From Elusimicrobiota bacterium (GTDB lineage: Bacteria; Elusimicrobiota; Elusimicrobia; UBA1565; UBA9628): a stretch of DNA of 64,000 bases. The notes beneath the pieces are model-generated. The model worked only from the letters and a program-made list of their open reading frames with translations. It was not told the origin of the DNA and made no database searches. Location: positions 62,001-126,000 of the forward strand of contig JACRDT010000015.1 of the NCBI GenBank assembly GCA_016212795.1, written 5' to 3'. This document shows, piece by piece, positions 8,049 to 15,751 of this stretch (the first letter of the stretch is position 1; each line of letters starts with the position of its first letter). The translations under genes were made by a program, and so were the position numbers.

Positions 8049-9158
8049 CTACTGAGCGTCGGGGTTGAGCTCGCGCAGGGTCAGCCGGCCGCCCTCGCCG
8101 TCCACCCTCACGTCGAAGCGCCTCAGGAACGACATCCCCAGGAGCCCGTCCGCGGCGTCATCGGACTCCGGCAGGACCGCGGCCTCGACCTTCTCCGCCC
8201 TCATGGTCCCGACCTCGACCAAGTCCAGGAGGACGCGCCGGGCTTGGACCTGGCGGCCGTCCGCGACCTGGACCGTGACCTGGCCGAGGTCGGCCGCGGG
8301 GGCCAGGCCGAGCCCGTCGGCGAGCTTGGCGCTGAGCGTGGTGAAGGTCGCCCCGGTGTCCACCATGAGGCTGGCCAGGACCCGGCCGTTGATCCTCACG
8401 TCGACGAAGATGTGGGCGCCGCGCTTCACGGACTCCAGGGTCTGAGCGCTGATGGCGCCGCCCGCCTCCGCGGCGGCCGCGCGGACCATGTCGTAGAAGT
8501 CCTTGTCGGCCGTCCCCGAGAAGCGCTCGTCGGACCTCATGAACCGGCCGAAATCGTCATAGCCGGCGAGGAAGGCGTTGATGTCCTCGGGCGGCTCGGC
8601 GGACCGTTTCGCCAGCGCCTCCAGCCGGAGCTCGTTCGAGCGGATGGCGGCGTTGACCGCGTTCAGCTCCTGCACGGCCTTGTTGTAGGCCGGCAGGCGT
8701 TCGTCGAGGCCCCGGAGCTTCCCGGCCAGGACGGGGTAGTCCTTCTTCAAGGATTGGGTCTCCGCCTCCAAACGAAACTGCTCCAGCGCCAACTTCTCCT
8801 TGCGCGCCCTGGCGTCGATGGCCTTCTCGCGCAGGGCGCGCAGAACCTGCAGGCGTTCGAAGACGTCCCTGGCGTCGGAGGGGACCCTGCGGCCCGCGTC
8901 GAACTCCGACCTCTTGAGCCGCCCCTTGAGCGCCGCGGCCTCAGGGCCGGCGGCGCGCCTGATCTCGGCGATATTCTCCCTCAGGACCGACACGGTCCCG
9001 TAGCCGATGTCGATCTCCACCCCGGTCTTGGTCTCGCGCAGCACGACGCCCTCCAGGACGTTGCCGTTCTTGAGCTGCACCGTGTCGGCCCAAGCGGGCC
9101 GGCCCGCCGCGAGCGCCACCGCCATGAAGAAGAGGACGGCATCCTGATGAAACGGCAT
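8049..9158 (-). CDS. Secreted retropepsin-like aspartic protease
   Basis: 369 residues. The chosen ATG lies 8 bp after the upstream stop and gives a signal peptide ending near AGRPAWA/D. An N-terminal beta segment (VQLKNGNVLEGVVLRE) and a coiled-coil middle (about 60-190) precede a C-terminal clan AA domain. That domain has LMVDTGATFTTLS, the DTG active-site motif, and a LLGMSFLRRFDV flap-side motif. Such proteins act as homodimers in the periplasm, usually on unknown substrates. It is the last gene of the pilT operon, so a link to pilus or envelope assembly is possible but unproven. Confidence 0.8.
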   Translation of the reverse strand: MPFHQDAVLFFMAVALAAGRPAWADTVQLKNGNVLEGVVLRETKTGVEIDIGYGTVSVLRENIAEIRRAAGPEAAALKGRLKRSEFDAGRRVPSDARDVFERLQVLRALREKAIDARARKEKLALEQFRLEAETQSLKKDYPVLAGKLRGLDERLPAYNKAVQELNAVNAAIRSNELRLEALAKRSAEPPEDINAFLAGYDDFGRFMRSDERFSGTADKDFYDMVRAAAAEAGGAISAQTLESVKRGAHIFVDVRINGRVLASLMVDTGATFTTLSAKLADGLGLAPAADLGQVTVQVADGRQVQARRVLLDLVEVGTMRAEKVEAAVLPESDDAADGLLGMSFLRRFDVRVDGEGGRLTLRELNPDAQ

Positions 9159-9166
9159 CAGCCCCT

Positions 9167-10066
9167 TCAACTGCTCGCCCCTGGCGGCTTGCCGGACCCG
9201 GCCAGGCCGCCGGGGAGGCGGGTCAGCAGCCTGTTGATCCCGACGGCGGCCGTCAGCAGCCGCGCGACCAAAGCGAGGCTCCCGCCGGTCTTCTCGCGGT
9301 CCTCCTTCCTGAGAGGGCTCTCGGCGTGGAGCAAAAGATGGCCGATGACGGCCCCCTGCCACACCAGCGGCGCGTGGAACGTCAGGTCGTCGATCCAGGA
9401 AGCCGCCGCCCCCCCGGCCTCGAAGACCTTCCGGGCGGCCTCCTCGGAGCGCCAGGGGCCGCGCGACGCGGCCAGCTCAGGCCCGCCGGCCTCCTTGCAG
9501 AGGTAGGCCGCCGCCGACCACGCGCTCTCGAGGTGCGGCACGACGCGGTCGAGCGCCCGGGCCGCCAGCGACGCCGCGTCCTCCTTCTGGTCGGCCATGA
9601 GGTCCGCGAGGTCGGAGTGCAGCGCCAGCTCGTTGGAGGCCCGCCGCAGCCGCTGGGATTGGACCTGCAGGAGGTCCGCGAAGAACTGCACCGCCTGCTG
9701 GCCGTTCGTCTTGACCCAGCGGGTCAGGTCCCCGCGGAAGAGCTCGAAGAGGAGGGTCCGGCCGACTGCGATCGCGCTGGCCGAGCGGGGGACCTCCTCG
9801 ACGAGCGCCATCTCGCCGAAGTACTCGCCGGGGCCCAGGACCGCCAGGTCCGCGGCGGCGGCGCCGGCGACGCGCTTGGCGATCCTGATCCGCCCGCTCG
9901 AGATGAAGTACAGGCTCATGCCCGTGGAGCCCTCCTCGAACACGGCCCCCCCGTCCTCCACCTCCCGGGGCCGGAGGAACTCGGCGAGGCCCGCGAGCTG
10001 GCGCTCCGGCATCTGCCGCAGGATATGGAGCGCCCGGAGCTGCCTGATCTTCTCTTCGTATAGCAT
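9167..10066 (-). CDS. Cyclic nucleotide-binding (CRP-like) domain protein with C-terminal GAF-like region
   Basis: 299 residues. Residues about 10-130 form a cNMP-binding domain, with GSTGMSLYFISSGRIRI and the phosphate-binding cassette GEYFGEMALVEEVPRSASA. The arginine that binds the cyclic phosphate is present (PRSAS). No helix-turn-helix follows. Residues 150-285 look like a degenerate GAF-type domain. It therefore probably controls a partner protein rather than DNA. Position in the pilT operon, next to a class III cyclase gene, suggests cAMP or cGMP control of type IV pili (inference). Confidence 0.8.
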   Translation of the reverse strand: MLYEEKIRQLRALHILRQMPERQLAGLAEFLRPREVEDGGAVFEEGSTGMSLYFISSGRIRIAKRVAGAAAADLAVLGPGEYFGEMALVEEVPRSASAIAVGRTLLFELFRGDLTRWVKTNGQQAVQFFADLLQVQSQRLRRASNELALHSDLADLMADQKEDAASLAARALDRVVPHLESAWSAAAYLCKEAGGPELAASRGPWRSEEAARKVFEAGGAAASWIDDLTFHAPLVWQGAVIGHLLLHAESPLRKEDREKTGGSLALVARLLTAAVGINRLLTRLPGGLAGSGKPPGASS

Positions 10067-10099
10067 GGGCTTGACCCCCGCTCGGCGGCCGGCGTCCGC

Positions 10100-10789
10100 C
10101 TACATCCTGCCGGTCTCACGGAGGGCTTCGCGGAAGCCCAGGTAGAACTGGTCGTTCTCGACCATGGCCTGCTTGGCGATCGCCTGGAGCTTGGCGACCT
10201 CCCGCTCGGCCACGGCGAAGTTGACGCTGTTGGCGAAGGCCGCCATGTGGTCCAGGGTCCGCAGCGACTTGCCGACCAGCCCCACGCAGATGTGCCGCCG
10301 GTGCGACATCGCCATCGGCTGGATGGCCTGGAGGACCACGTTCTTCTCCCGGGAGCCGCCGTACTCCTCGTGGATGACCAGGATCTCGTACTTGTTCCTC
10401 TTGAGCCGGCGGACGGCGTCCGCGCCCTGGGCGGGAGCGTGCACGGTCAAGCCGATCGCCTCGAGCGCCGTCTGCGCGTCGGCCCGCAGGGCCGGCTGGT
10501 CGATGCAGACCATCGCCAGCCTTCGCCCCTCCACGAATTCATCCTCCTCCAGGGGCTCGGGCTCGGCGGCCGGCGCCGGCGGCGGCGCCTGCTGCTGCTG
10601 CTGCGGCGGCGGCTCGGCGGGAGGCGGCGGGGCCTCGGGCGCCGGAGGCCCGGCGGCGGGCTTGCCCACCTCGACCCGGATCATCCCCTGGCACTTCGGG
10701 CATCTGACCTTGAAGGCCTCCACGTCCCTCGGGATCTGCGCGTCCGGGAGGACGAGCCTGGCCGAGCACGAACCGCATGAGATGTCCAT
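10100..10789 (-). CDS. Zinc-ribbon protein with receiver-like C-terminal domain
   Basis: 229 residues, starting 4 bp after the upstream stop. The N-terminus (MDISCGSCSARLVLP...VRCPKCQG) is an MJ0042-type zinc ribbon with two CxxC pairs. Residues about 50-85 are Pro/Gln/Ala-rich linker. The rest resembles a CheY-like fold: RLAMVCIDQPALRADAQTAL, then YEILVIHEEYGGS where the phospho-aspartate strand should be. No clear aspartate sits at the phosphorylation position, so it is probably a pseudo-receiver. Context suggests a motility or pilus regulator. Confidence 0.65.
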   Translation of the reverse strand: MDISCGSCSARLVLPDAQIPRDVEAFKVRCPKCQGMIRVEVGKPAAGPPAPEAPPPPAEPPPQQQQQAPPPAPAAEPEPLEEDEFVEGRRLAMVCIDQPALRADAQTALEAIGLTVHAPAQGADAVRRLKRNKYEILVIHEEYGGSREKNVVLQAIQPMAMSHRRHICVGLVGKSLRTLDHMAAFANSVNFAVAEREVAKLQAIAKQAMVENDQFYLGFREALRETGRM

Positions 10790-10793
10790 CGTC

Positions 10794-11990
10794 CTATGCC
10801 CCCTTGGCTTCGGCTTCCTTGCCGACCACCTTTTCGTCGTAATCGGTGTCGATGGCGAGGCCCTCGATGTCGCTGGTCTTCTCGCCCCGCTCCTGGCGGA
10901 CATGGTCGATCCCGCGCTGGACGACGGCCTTGCGCGTCGCGTAGAGCTCGGCGTTCTCCGCCGACACCTGCCCGGCCTCGTAGGCCTTCAGGAGCGCCTG
11001 GTCGAAGGTCTGCATCCCGAAGGGCAGGCTCGCCTCCTGGATCTCGTAGAAGGTCTTGCCCTCGCACTCGCCCATGAGGATGGACTCCTTGGTCCGGAGG
11101 TTGTTGCCGAGGATGTCGTGGATGGCGAGGCGCCCGCCCCCGGCCTTCGGCACCAGGCGCTGGCCGACGATCCAGCGGATCGTCTCCGCGAGGCGCTGGC
11201 GGAGCTGCTTCTCCTCCTCCTGGCCGAACATGCCCACGATGCGGTTGATCGTCTGGCCGGCGTCGATGGTGTGCAGGGTGCTCATCACGAGGTGGCCCGT
11301 CTCGGCGGCCTTGAGGCCCAGCTCGACGGTCTCCCGGTCGCGCATCTCGCCGACCAGGATGACCTTCGGGGCCTGCCGGAGCGCGGCCCGCAGCCCCCCC
11401 GCGAAGGTGTCGAAGTCCCCCCCCAGCTCCCGCTGGTTGAAGGTCGCCTTGATGTTGGGGTGCACGAACTCGACGGGGTCTTCGAGCGTGACGACATGGA
11501 TGGACTTGGTCTCGTTGAACTCCCGCAGCAGGGCGGCCAGCGAGGTGGACTTGCCGCTGCCGGTGCCGCCCGTCACCAGGATGAGGCCGTTCTTCTCCTG
11601 GGTCATCTTGCCGAAGGCCGGCGGGAGAGCGAGCTCCTTGAGGCTGGCGATCTTGGTCTCGAGCTTGCGCAGGACGATGGAGTAGTTGCCCCGCTGGGAG
11701 AAGATGTTGACCCGAAACCGGGCCTTCCCCTCCAGGTAATAGGAGCTGTCGCAGGAGCCCTGCTCGAGGAGCATCTTGGCCAGCCGCCGGTTGCTGCCGA
11801 TCAGGTTCAGGGCGATGACCTCGGTCTGGAACGGGGTCAGGTTGTCGATGGCCGGGTCGAAGCGCACCCTCGTCAACTGCCCCGAGGCCTCCACCTGCGG
11901 CGGCCGGTCCACCGAGATGTTCAGGTCCGAGACGTTGGGGAAGGAGAACAGCATGGTCTCCAGGATGTGGTCGATCTCAGCTTTTCTCAT
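10794..11990 (-). CDS. PilT/PilU-family twitching motility ATPase
   Basis: 398 residues with GGAGG 8 nt before the ATG. A secretion-ATPase superfamily protein that drives pilus retraction at the inner-membrane base. Visible parts are an N-terminal PAS-like domain, Walker A GGTGSGKST, the Asp box in VVTLEDPVEFVH, Walker B VILVGEMRDRETV and the His box GHLVMSTLHTIDA. The C-terminal extension (about 340-398) is charged and longer than in PilT. It lacks the AIRNLIRE motif seen in the upstream gene, which favours a PilU-like accessory role. Confidence 0.85.
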   Translation of the reverse strand: MRKAEIDHILETMLFSFPNVSDLNISVDRPPQVEASGQLTRVRFDPAIDNLTPFQTEVIALNLIGSNRRLAKMLLEQGSCDSSYYLEGKARFRVNIFSQRGNYSIVLRKLETKIASLKELALPPAFGKMTQEKNGLILVTGGTGSGKSTSLAALLREFNETKSIHVVTLEDPVEFVHPNIKATFNQRELGGDFDTFAGGLRAALRQAPKVILVGEMRDRETVELGLKAAETGHLVMSTLHTIDAGQTINRIVGMFGQEEEKQLRQRLAETIRWIVGQRLVPKAGGGRLAIHDILGNNLRTKESILMGECEGKTFYEIQEASLPFGMQTFDQALLKAYEAGQVSAENAELYATRKAVVQRGIDHVRQERGEKTSDIEGLAIDTDYDEKVVGKEAEAKGA

Positions 11991-12004
11991 GGCGCCTCCG
12001 ATGG

Positions 12005-13084
12005 TCAGCCGAAGTAGTCGGCCGGGGTCTCCTTCAGGAAAGGCAGGAACTTGGCCTTCTCCACGCACTTGTCGAAGGCCTCCTCGGGCGCGATCCACTT
12101 CTTCTCGAGCTTCTCCATGATGGCGCTGTCGAGCGACACCATGCCCTGCTTCTTGCCGACCTCGATCGAGGACGGGATCTGGTAGGTCTTGTTCTCCCGG
12201 ATGAGGTTCTGGATGGCCGTGGTGCCCACCATGATCTCGAGCGCCGCGCACCGGCCCTTCTTGTCGATGCGCTTGAAGAGGTTCTGCGCCACGACGAGCT
12301 TGAGGCTGGTGGAGAGGGTGTTGCGGATCTGGCCCTGCTCCTCGTGCGGGAAGACCTCGATGATGCGGTCCACGGTCTTGGCCGCGTTGATGGTGTGCAG
12401 GGTCCCGAACACGAGGTGCCCGGTCGCGGCGGCCTCGACCGCCAGGCTGATCGTCTCGAGGTCCCGCATCTCGCCGACGAGGACGATGTCGGGGTCCTCG
12501 CGCAGGGCGGCCCGGAGCGCGGCCGCGAACGACTTGGTGTGCCGCCCGACCTCGCGGTGGTTGACGAGGCAGCCCTGGCTCTGGTGCACGAACTCGATGG
12601 GGTCCTCCACCGTGATGATGTGGTCCTTGCGGTGCCTGTTGGCGTGGTCGATGATCGCGGCCAGGGTCGTGGATTTGCCGCTCCCCGTGGGGCCCGTCAC
12701 GAGGACCAGGCCCTTCTTGTACATGGCGGCCTGGGTCAGGATGGGAGGCAGCCCGAGGTCGTCGGCCGTGAGGACCTTGCTCGGGATCTGGCGGAAGACC
12801 GCCGCGCAGCCGTTCTTCTGGTTGAAGAAATTGGCCCGGAACCTCGCCACGCCCGGGATCTCGTAGCCGAAGTCCACGTCGCCGGTCTCCTCGAACTGCT
12901 TGATCTTGATCTCCGGCGCGATCTCGTAGAGCATCATCTTGAGCTCGTCGTTCTCCAGCACCTTGTACTTGACCCGCTCGAGCTCCCCGTGCAGGCGCAC
13001 GATGGGCGGCTGCCCGGCCGCCAGGTGCAGGTCCGAAGCGCCCTGGTCGAACATCAGCTTGAAGAAGGCGTCTATCTTGGCCAT
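12005..13084 (-). CDS. pilT: Type IV pilus retraction ATPase PilT
   Basis: 359 residues from MAKIDAFFKLMFDQGASDLHL, preceded by a GAGGA site. Walker A is GPTGSGKST, Asp box TVEDPIEFVH, Walker B DIVLVGEMRDLET and His box GHLVFGTLHTINA. A near-perfect AIRNLIRE retraction motif (AIQNLIRE) sits near residue 285. It forms a hexamer that depolymerises pili for twitching motility. First gene of a five-gene operon with a second PilT/PilU, a zinc-ribbon protein, a cNMP-binding protein and a protease. No pilin or PilB/C gene is present in the window. Confidence 0.92.
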   Translation of the reverse strand: MAKIDAFFKLMFDQGASDLHLAAGQPPIVRLHGELERVKYKVLENDELKMMLYEIAPEIKIKQFEETGDVDFGYEIPGVARFRANFFNQKNGCAAVFRQIPSKVLTADDLGLPPILTQAAMYKKGLVLVTGPTGSGKSTTLAAIIDHANRHRKDHIITVEDPIEFVHQSQGCLVNHREVGRHTKSFAAALRAALREDPDIVLVGEMRDLETISLAVEAAATGHLVFGTLHTINAAKTVDRIIEVFPHEEQGQIRNTLSTSLKLVVAQNLFKRIDKKGRCAALEIMVGTTAIQNLIRENKTYQIPSSIEVGKKQGMVSLDSAIMEKLEKKWIAPEEAFDKCVEKAKFLPFLKETPADYFG

Positions 13085-13138
13085 AGTCCTCGCATCTCCA
13101 CGGCCGGCCGGATCGATGGGTCCGGAGGCCCGTGACCA

Positions 13139-13148
13139 TGATATCATC
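13139..13148. promoter_or_regulatory. Palindromic bidirectional -10 upstream of pilT
   Basis: ATGATATCAT is a perfect 10-bp palindrome giving TATCAT on both strands. On the minus strand it sits 55 bp before pilT. On the plus strand it lies 7 nt before an ATG opening a 22-codon frame (13155-13223). The 270-bp stretch 13085-13354 holds this site, the cyclase promoter at 13291 and nothing else I can identify. Confidence 0.4.
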
Positions 13149-13290
13149 TTCTTCATGCCGCCGGCATCCCCCCTCCCGCGCCGGCCGCCCCAGCCGCGCC
13201 AGCCCATAGGAAGAACATCCTAGGGCCGGGTGGGCACCATGCCTTCGCGCAAGGTGCCGATGGACCCACGCCGCCGGGCCGGGCCGCTGA

Positions 13291-13296
13291 TATAAT
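13291..13296 (+). promoter_or_regulatory. -10 element of the cyclase gene
   Basis: A perfect TATAAT, 58 nt before the ATG at 13355, which has a GAGGAAG ribosome-binding site. No recognisable -35. Confidence 0.5.
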
Positions 13297-13354
13297 GATC
13301 CGACATCGAACGACCCGCCGTCCCCGCGGACGGCTCGGCGAAGCGAGGAAGACC

Positions 13355-15742
13355 ATGACCGACACGCCGGAGCAGGACCGTCCCCAGGCCGCCCACACGC
13401 TCGACATCGTCAAGACCATCTTCCGCCAGCGGCTCCGGCAGGCGGACCTCGAGCGCATCCTCGGGTCCCTGAAGGCCGCCGAGCGCGACGAGCTGGTCGC
13501 GAAGTTCGGCGACCTGCTCGAGAGGATCTCCGCCCTCATCGAAGTCTACAACAAGGTCTCCGACACCCTCTCCCTCGACGTGATGCTCCCCCGGCTCATG
13601 GGCATCGTGACCGAGACCCTGCACGCCGACCGCAGCACGCTGTTCCTCAACGACCCCGACACGGGAGAGCTCTTCTCTCGGGTCGCCCAGGGCGACGCCA
13701 TCGGCGAGATCCGCTTCCCCAACCGGCTGGGCATCGCCGGCTCCGTCTTCACGTCCGGCGAAGGGGTCATCATCCCGGACGCCTACGCCGACCCCCGCTT
13801 CAACCAGGACGTCGACCGCCGGACCGGCTACAAGACCCGCAACATCCTCTGCGCCCCCCTGCGCTCCAAGGGCGTCGTCATCGGCGTCACGCAGGTCCTC
13901 AACAAGAAGGAGACCGCCTTCACCACGGACGACCTCGACCTGCTCGAGGCGCTCACCGCCCAGGCCGCCTCCGCCCTGGAGAACGCCCGGCTCTTCGAGA
14001 AGGTCGAGAAGGCCCGCCGCGAGGAGGCCAAGCTCCTCGAGGTCACGACCGCCATCGCCTCGGAGCTGCGCCTCGACGTCCTGCTCGGCAGGATCGTCGC
14101 GGTGACGACCGAGATGCTCGACGCCGACCGGAGCACCCTCTTCGTGCACGACCCGAAGACGGGCCTGCTGTGGTCGCGCGTCGCCGAGGGGCTCGCCCCC
14201 CGGGACATCCACATCCCCGCCGGGGCCGGGATCGCCGGCGCCTGCTTCACCTCCGGCGAGGCCGTCAACATCCCCGACGCCTACGCCGACCCCCGCTTCA
14301 ACCAGGCGGTCGACCGCAAGACCGGCTACCGCACGAGGAACATCCTGGCCATGCCCGTCATTAATAAGGAAGGCCGCTGCCTCGGCGTCCTGCAGGTGCT
14401 CAACAAGCGGTCCGGGCCCTTTGCCCAGCAGGACGAGAGGCGCCTCAAGGCCTTCGGGGCCCAGGCCGCCATCGCGCTGGAGAACGCCCGGCTCTTCGCC
14501 GACGTCACCAACGAGCGCAACTACAACGAGGCCATCCTCCACTCCATGTCGAACGGCGTGGTGACCCTCGACGCGGACCGCGCGGTGGCCAAGGTCAACG
14601 AGGCCGCCCTGAGGATCATGCGCTGGGACGCCGGCCAGGTCTTGGGCCGCCCCTTCGCCGACCTCTTCATGGGCGAGAGGAACGCCTGGCTGACGCAGGC
14701 CCTCGAGCGGGTCTCGAGCACCGGGCGGACCGACACCGCGATGGACATCGAGATCGACGCGCGGGGCGAGACCATCTCGGCCAACACGACCCTCGTCCAG
14801 CTCATCGGCGTCGAGGATGAGCCCCTGGGCTTCATGCTCGTCATCGAGGACATCTCCTCCGAGAAGCGCGTCAAGAGCACGATGGCGCGCTACATGACCA
14901 AAGAGGTGGCCGACCGCCTGCTGACCGACGGGGCCGACGCGCTGGGCGGCCAGTCCCAGGTCGCCACCGTCCTCTTCTCCGACATCCGCAGCTTCACGAC
15001 GCTCTCCGAGGCCCTCGGGGCCCGCGGGACCGTCTCGATGCTCAACGAGTACTTCACGGAGATGGTCGACGTCATCTTCGAGCGCAAGGGCATCCTCGAC
15101 AAGTACATCGGCGACGCCATCATGGCCATCTTCGGCTCCCCCTTCCCGGGACCCGAGGACGCCGACAACGCCCTGAAGGCCGCCAACGACATGGTGAGGG
15201 TCCTGCGGTTCTTCAACGCCCGCCGGCGCGGCCTGGGCCTGGCGGAGATCCGCATCGGCGTGGGCCTCACCACCGGCGAGCTCGTGGCCGGCAACATCGG
15301 CTCGCCCAAGCGCATGGACTACACCGTGATCGGCGACACCGTCAACCTCGCCTCCCGGCTCGAGGGCGCGACCAAGTACTACGGGGTGGAGGTGCTGGTC
15401 AGCGAGGCCACCGTGGACAAGCTCCACGACGACTACCTCCTGAGGGAGCTCGACCTCATCCGGGTCAAGGGCAAGAACAGGCCCGTGGCCATCTACGAGT
15501 CCCTGGACCACTACCCGGCCGAGAGCAGGCACGCCCTCGAACGGGCCCTGCTGGCCTACCGCAAGGGCCTCCTCCTGTACCGCAGCCGGGACTGGGATGG
15601 CGCCGCCGAGGCCTTCGAGGCCGCCCTGGCCGAGCACCCCGGCGACGGCCCCTCGGCCATGTACCTCGACCGCTGCAAGCTCTACATCAGCGCGCCCCCG
15701 GAGCCGCACTGGGACGGCGTGTGGACGATGACCACGAAGTAG
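13355..15742 (+). CDS. GAF-GAF-PAS class III adenylate/guanylate cyclase
   Basis: 795 residues; ATG chosen for the GAGGAAG site. Domains in order: coiled coil (1-60), GAF1 (about 65-205, TLHADRSTLFLND), GAF2 (about 235-380, MLDADRSTLFVHD), PAS (about 390-505) and class III cyclase (about 525-720). The cyclase shows VLFSDIRSFTTL and DKYIGDAIMAIFG, which carry the metal-binding aspartates, and DYTVIGDTVNLASRLE, which carries the transition-state Asn/Arg. The C-terminus (735-795) is TPR-like. The two GAF domains are close paralogues and probably arose by duplication. It is soluble. Divergent from the pilT operon, whose fourth gene binds cyclic nucleotides, so the pair may form one signalling circuit (inference). 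Confidence 0.9.
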   Translation: MTDTPEQDRPQAAHTLDIVKTIFRQRLRQADLERILGSLKAAERDELVAKFGDLLERISALIEVYNKVSDTLSLDVMLPRLMGIVTETLHADRSTLFLNDPDTGELFSRVAQGDAIGEIRFPNRLGIAGSVFTSGEGVIIPDAYADPRFNQDVDRRTGYKTRNILCAPLRSKGVVIGVTQVLNKKETAFTTDDLDLLEALTAQAASALENARLFEKVEKARREEAKLLEVTTAIASELRLDVLLGRIVAVTTEMLDADRSTLFVHDPKTGLLWSRVAEGLAPRDIHIPAGAGIAGACFTSGEAVNIPDAYADPRFNQAVDRKTGYRTRNILAMPVINKEGRCLGVLQVLNKRSGPFAQQDERRLKAFGAQAAIALENARLFADVTNERNYNEAILHSMSNGVVTLDADRAVAKVNEAALRIMRWDAGQVLGRPFADLFMGERNAWLTQALERVSSTGRTDTAMDIEIDARGETISANTTLVQLIGVEDEPLGFMLVIEDISSEKRVKSTMARYMTKEVADRLLTDGADALGGQSQVATVLFSDIRSFTTLSEALGARGTVSMLNEYFTEMVDVIFERKGILDKYIGDAIMAIFGSPFPGPEDADNALKAANDMVRVLRFFNARRRGLGLAEIRIGVGLTTGELVAGNIGSPKRMDYTVIGDTVNLASRLEGATKYYGVEVLVSEATVDKLHDDYLLRELDLIRVKGKNRPVAIYESLDHYPAESRHALERALLAYRKGLLLYRSRDWDGAAEAFEAALAEHPGDGPSAMYLDRCKLYISAPPEPHWDGVWTMTTK

Positions 15743-15751
15743 CCGGCCGGG

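Noticed and set aside
10794..13139. Apparent 781-residue fusion of the second PilT-type ATPase with upstream sequence
   Set aside because: The extension is an out-of-frame reading of pilT. The ATG at 11990 has a ribosome-binding site.
13155..13223. 22-codon leaderless frame (MPPASPLPRRPPQPR...) downstream of a palindromic -10
   Set aside because: The spacing fits, but a short Pro/Arg-rich frame is expected by chance in this DNA and nothing else supports it.
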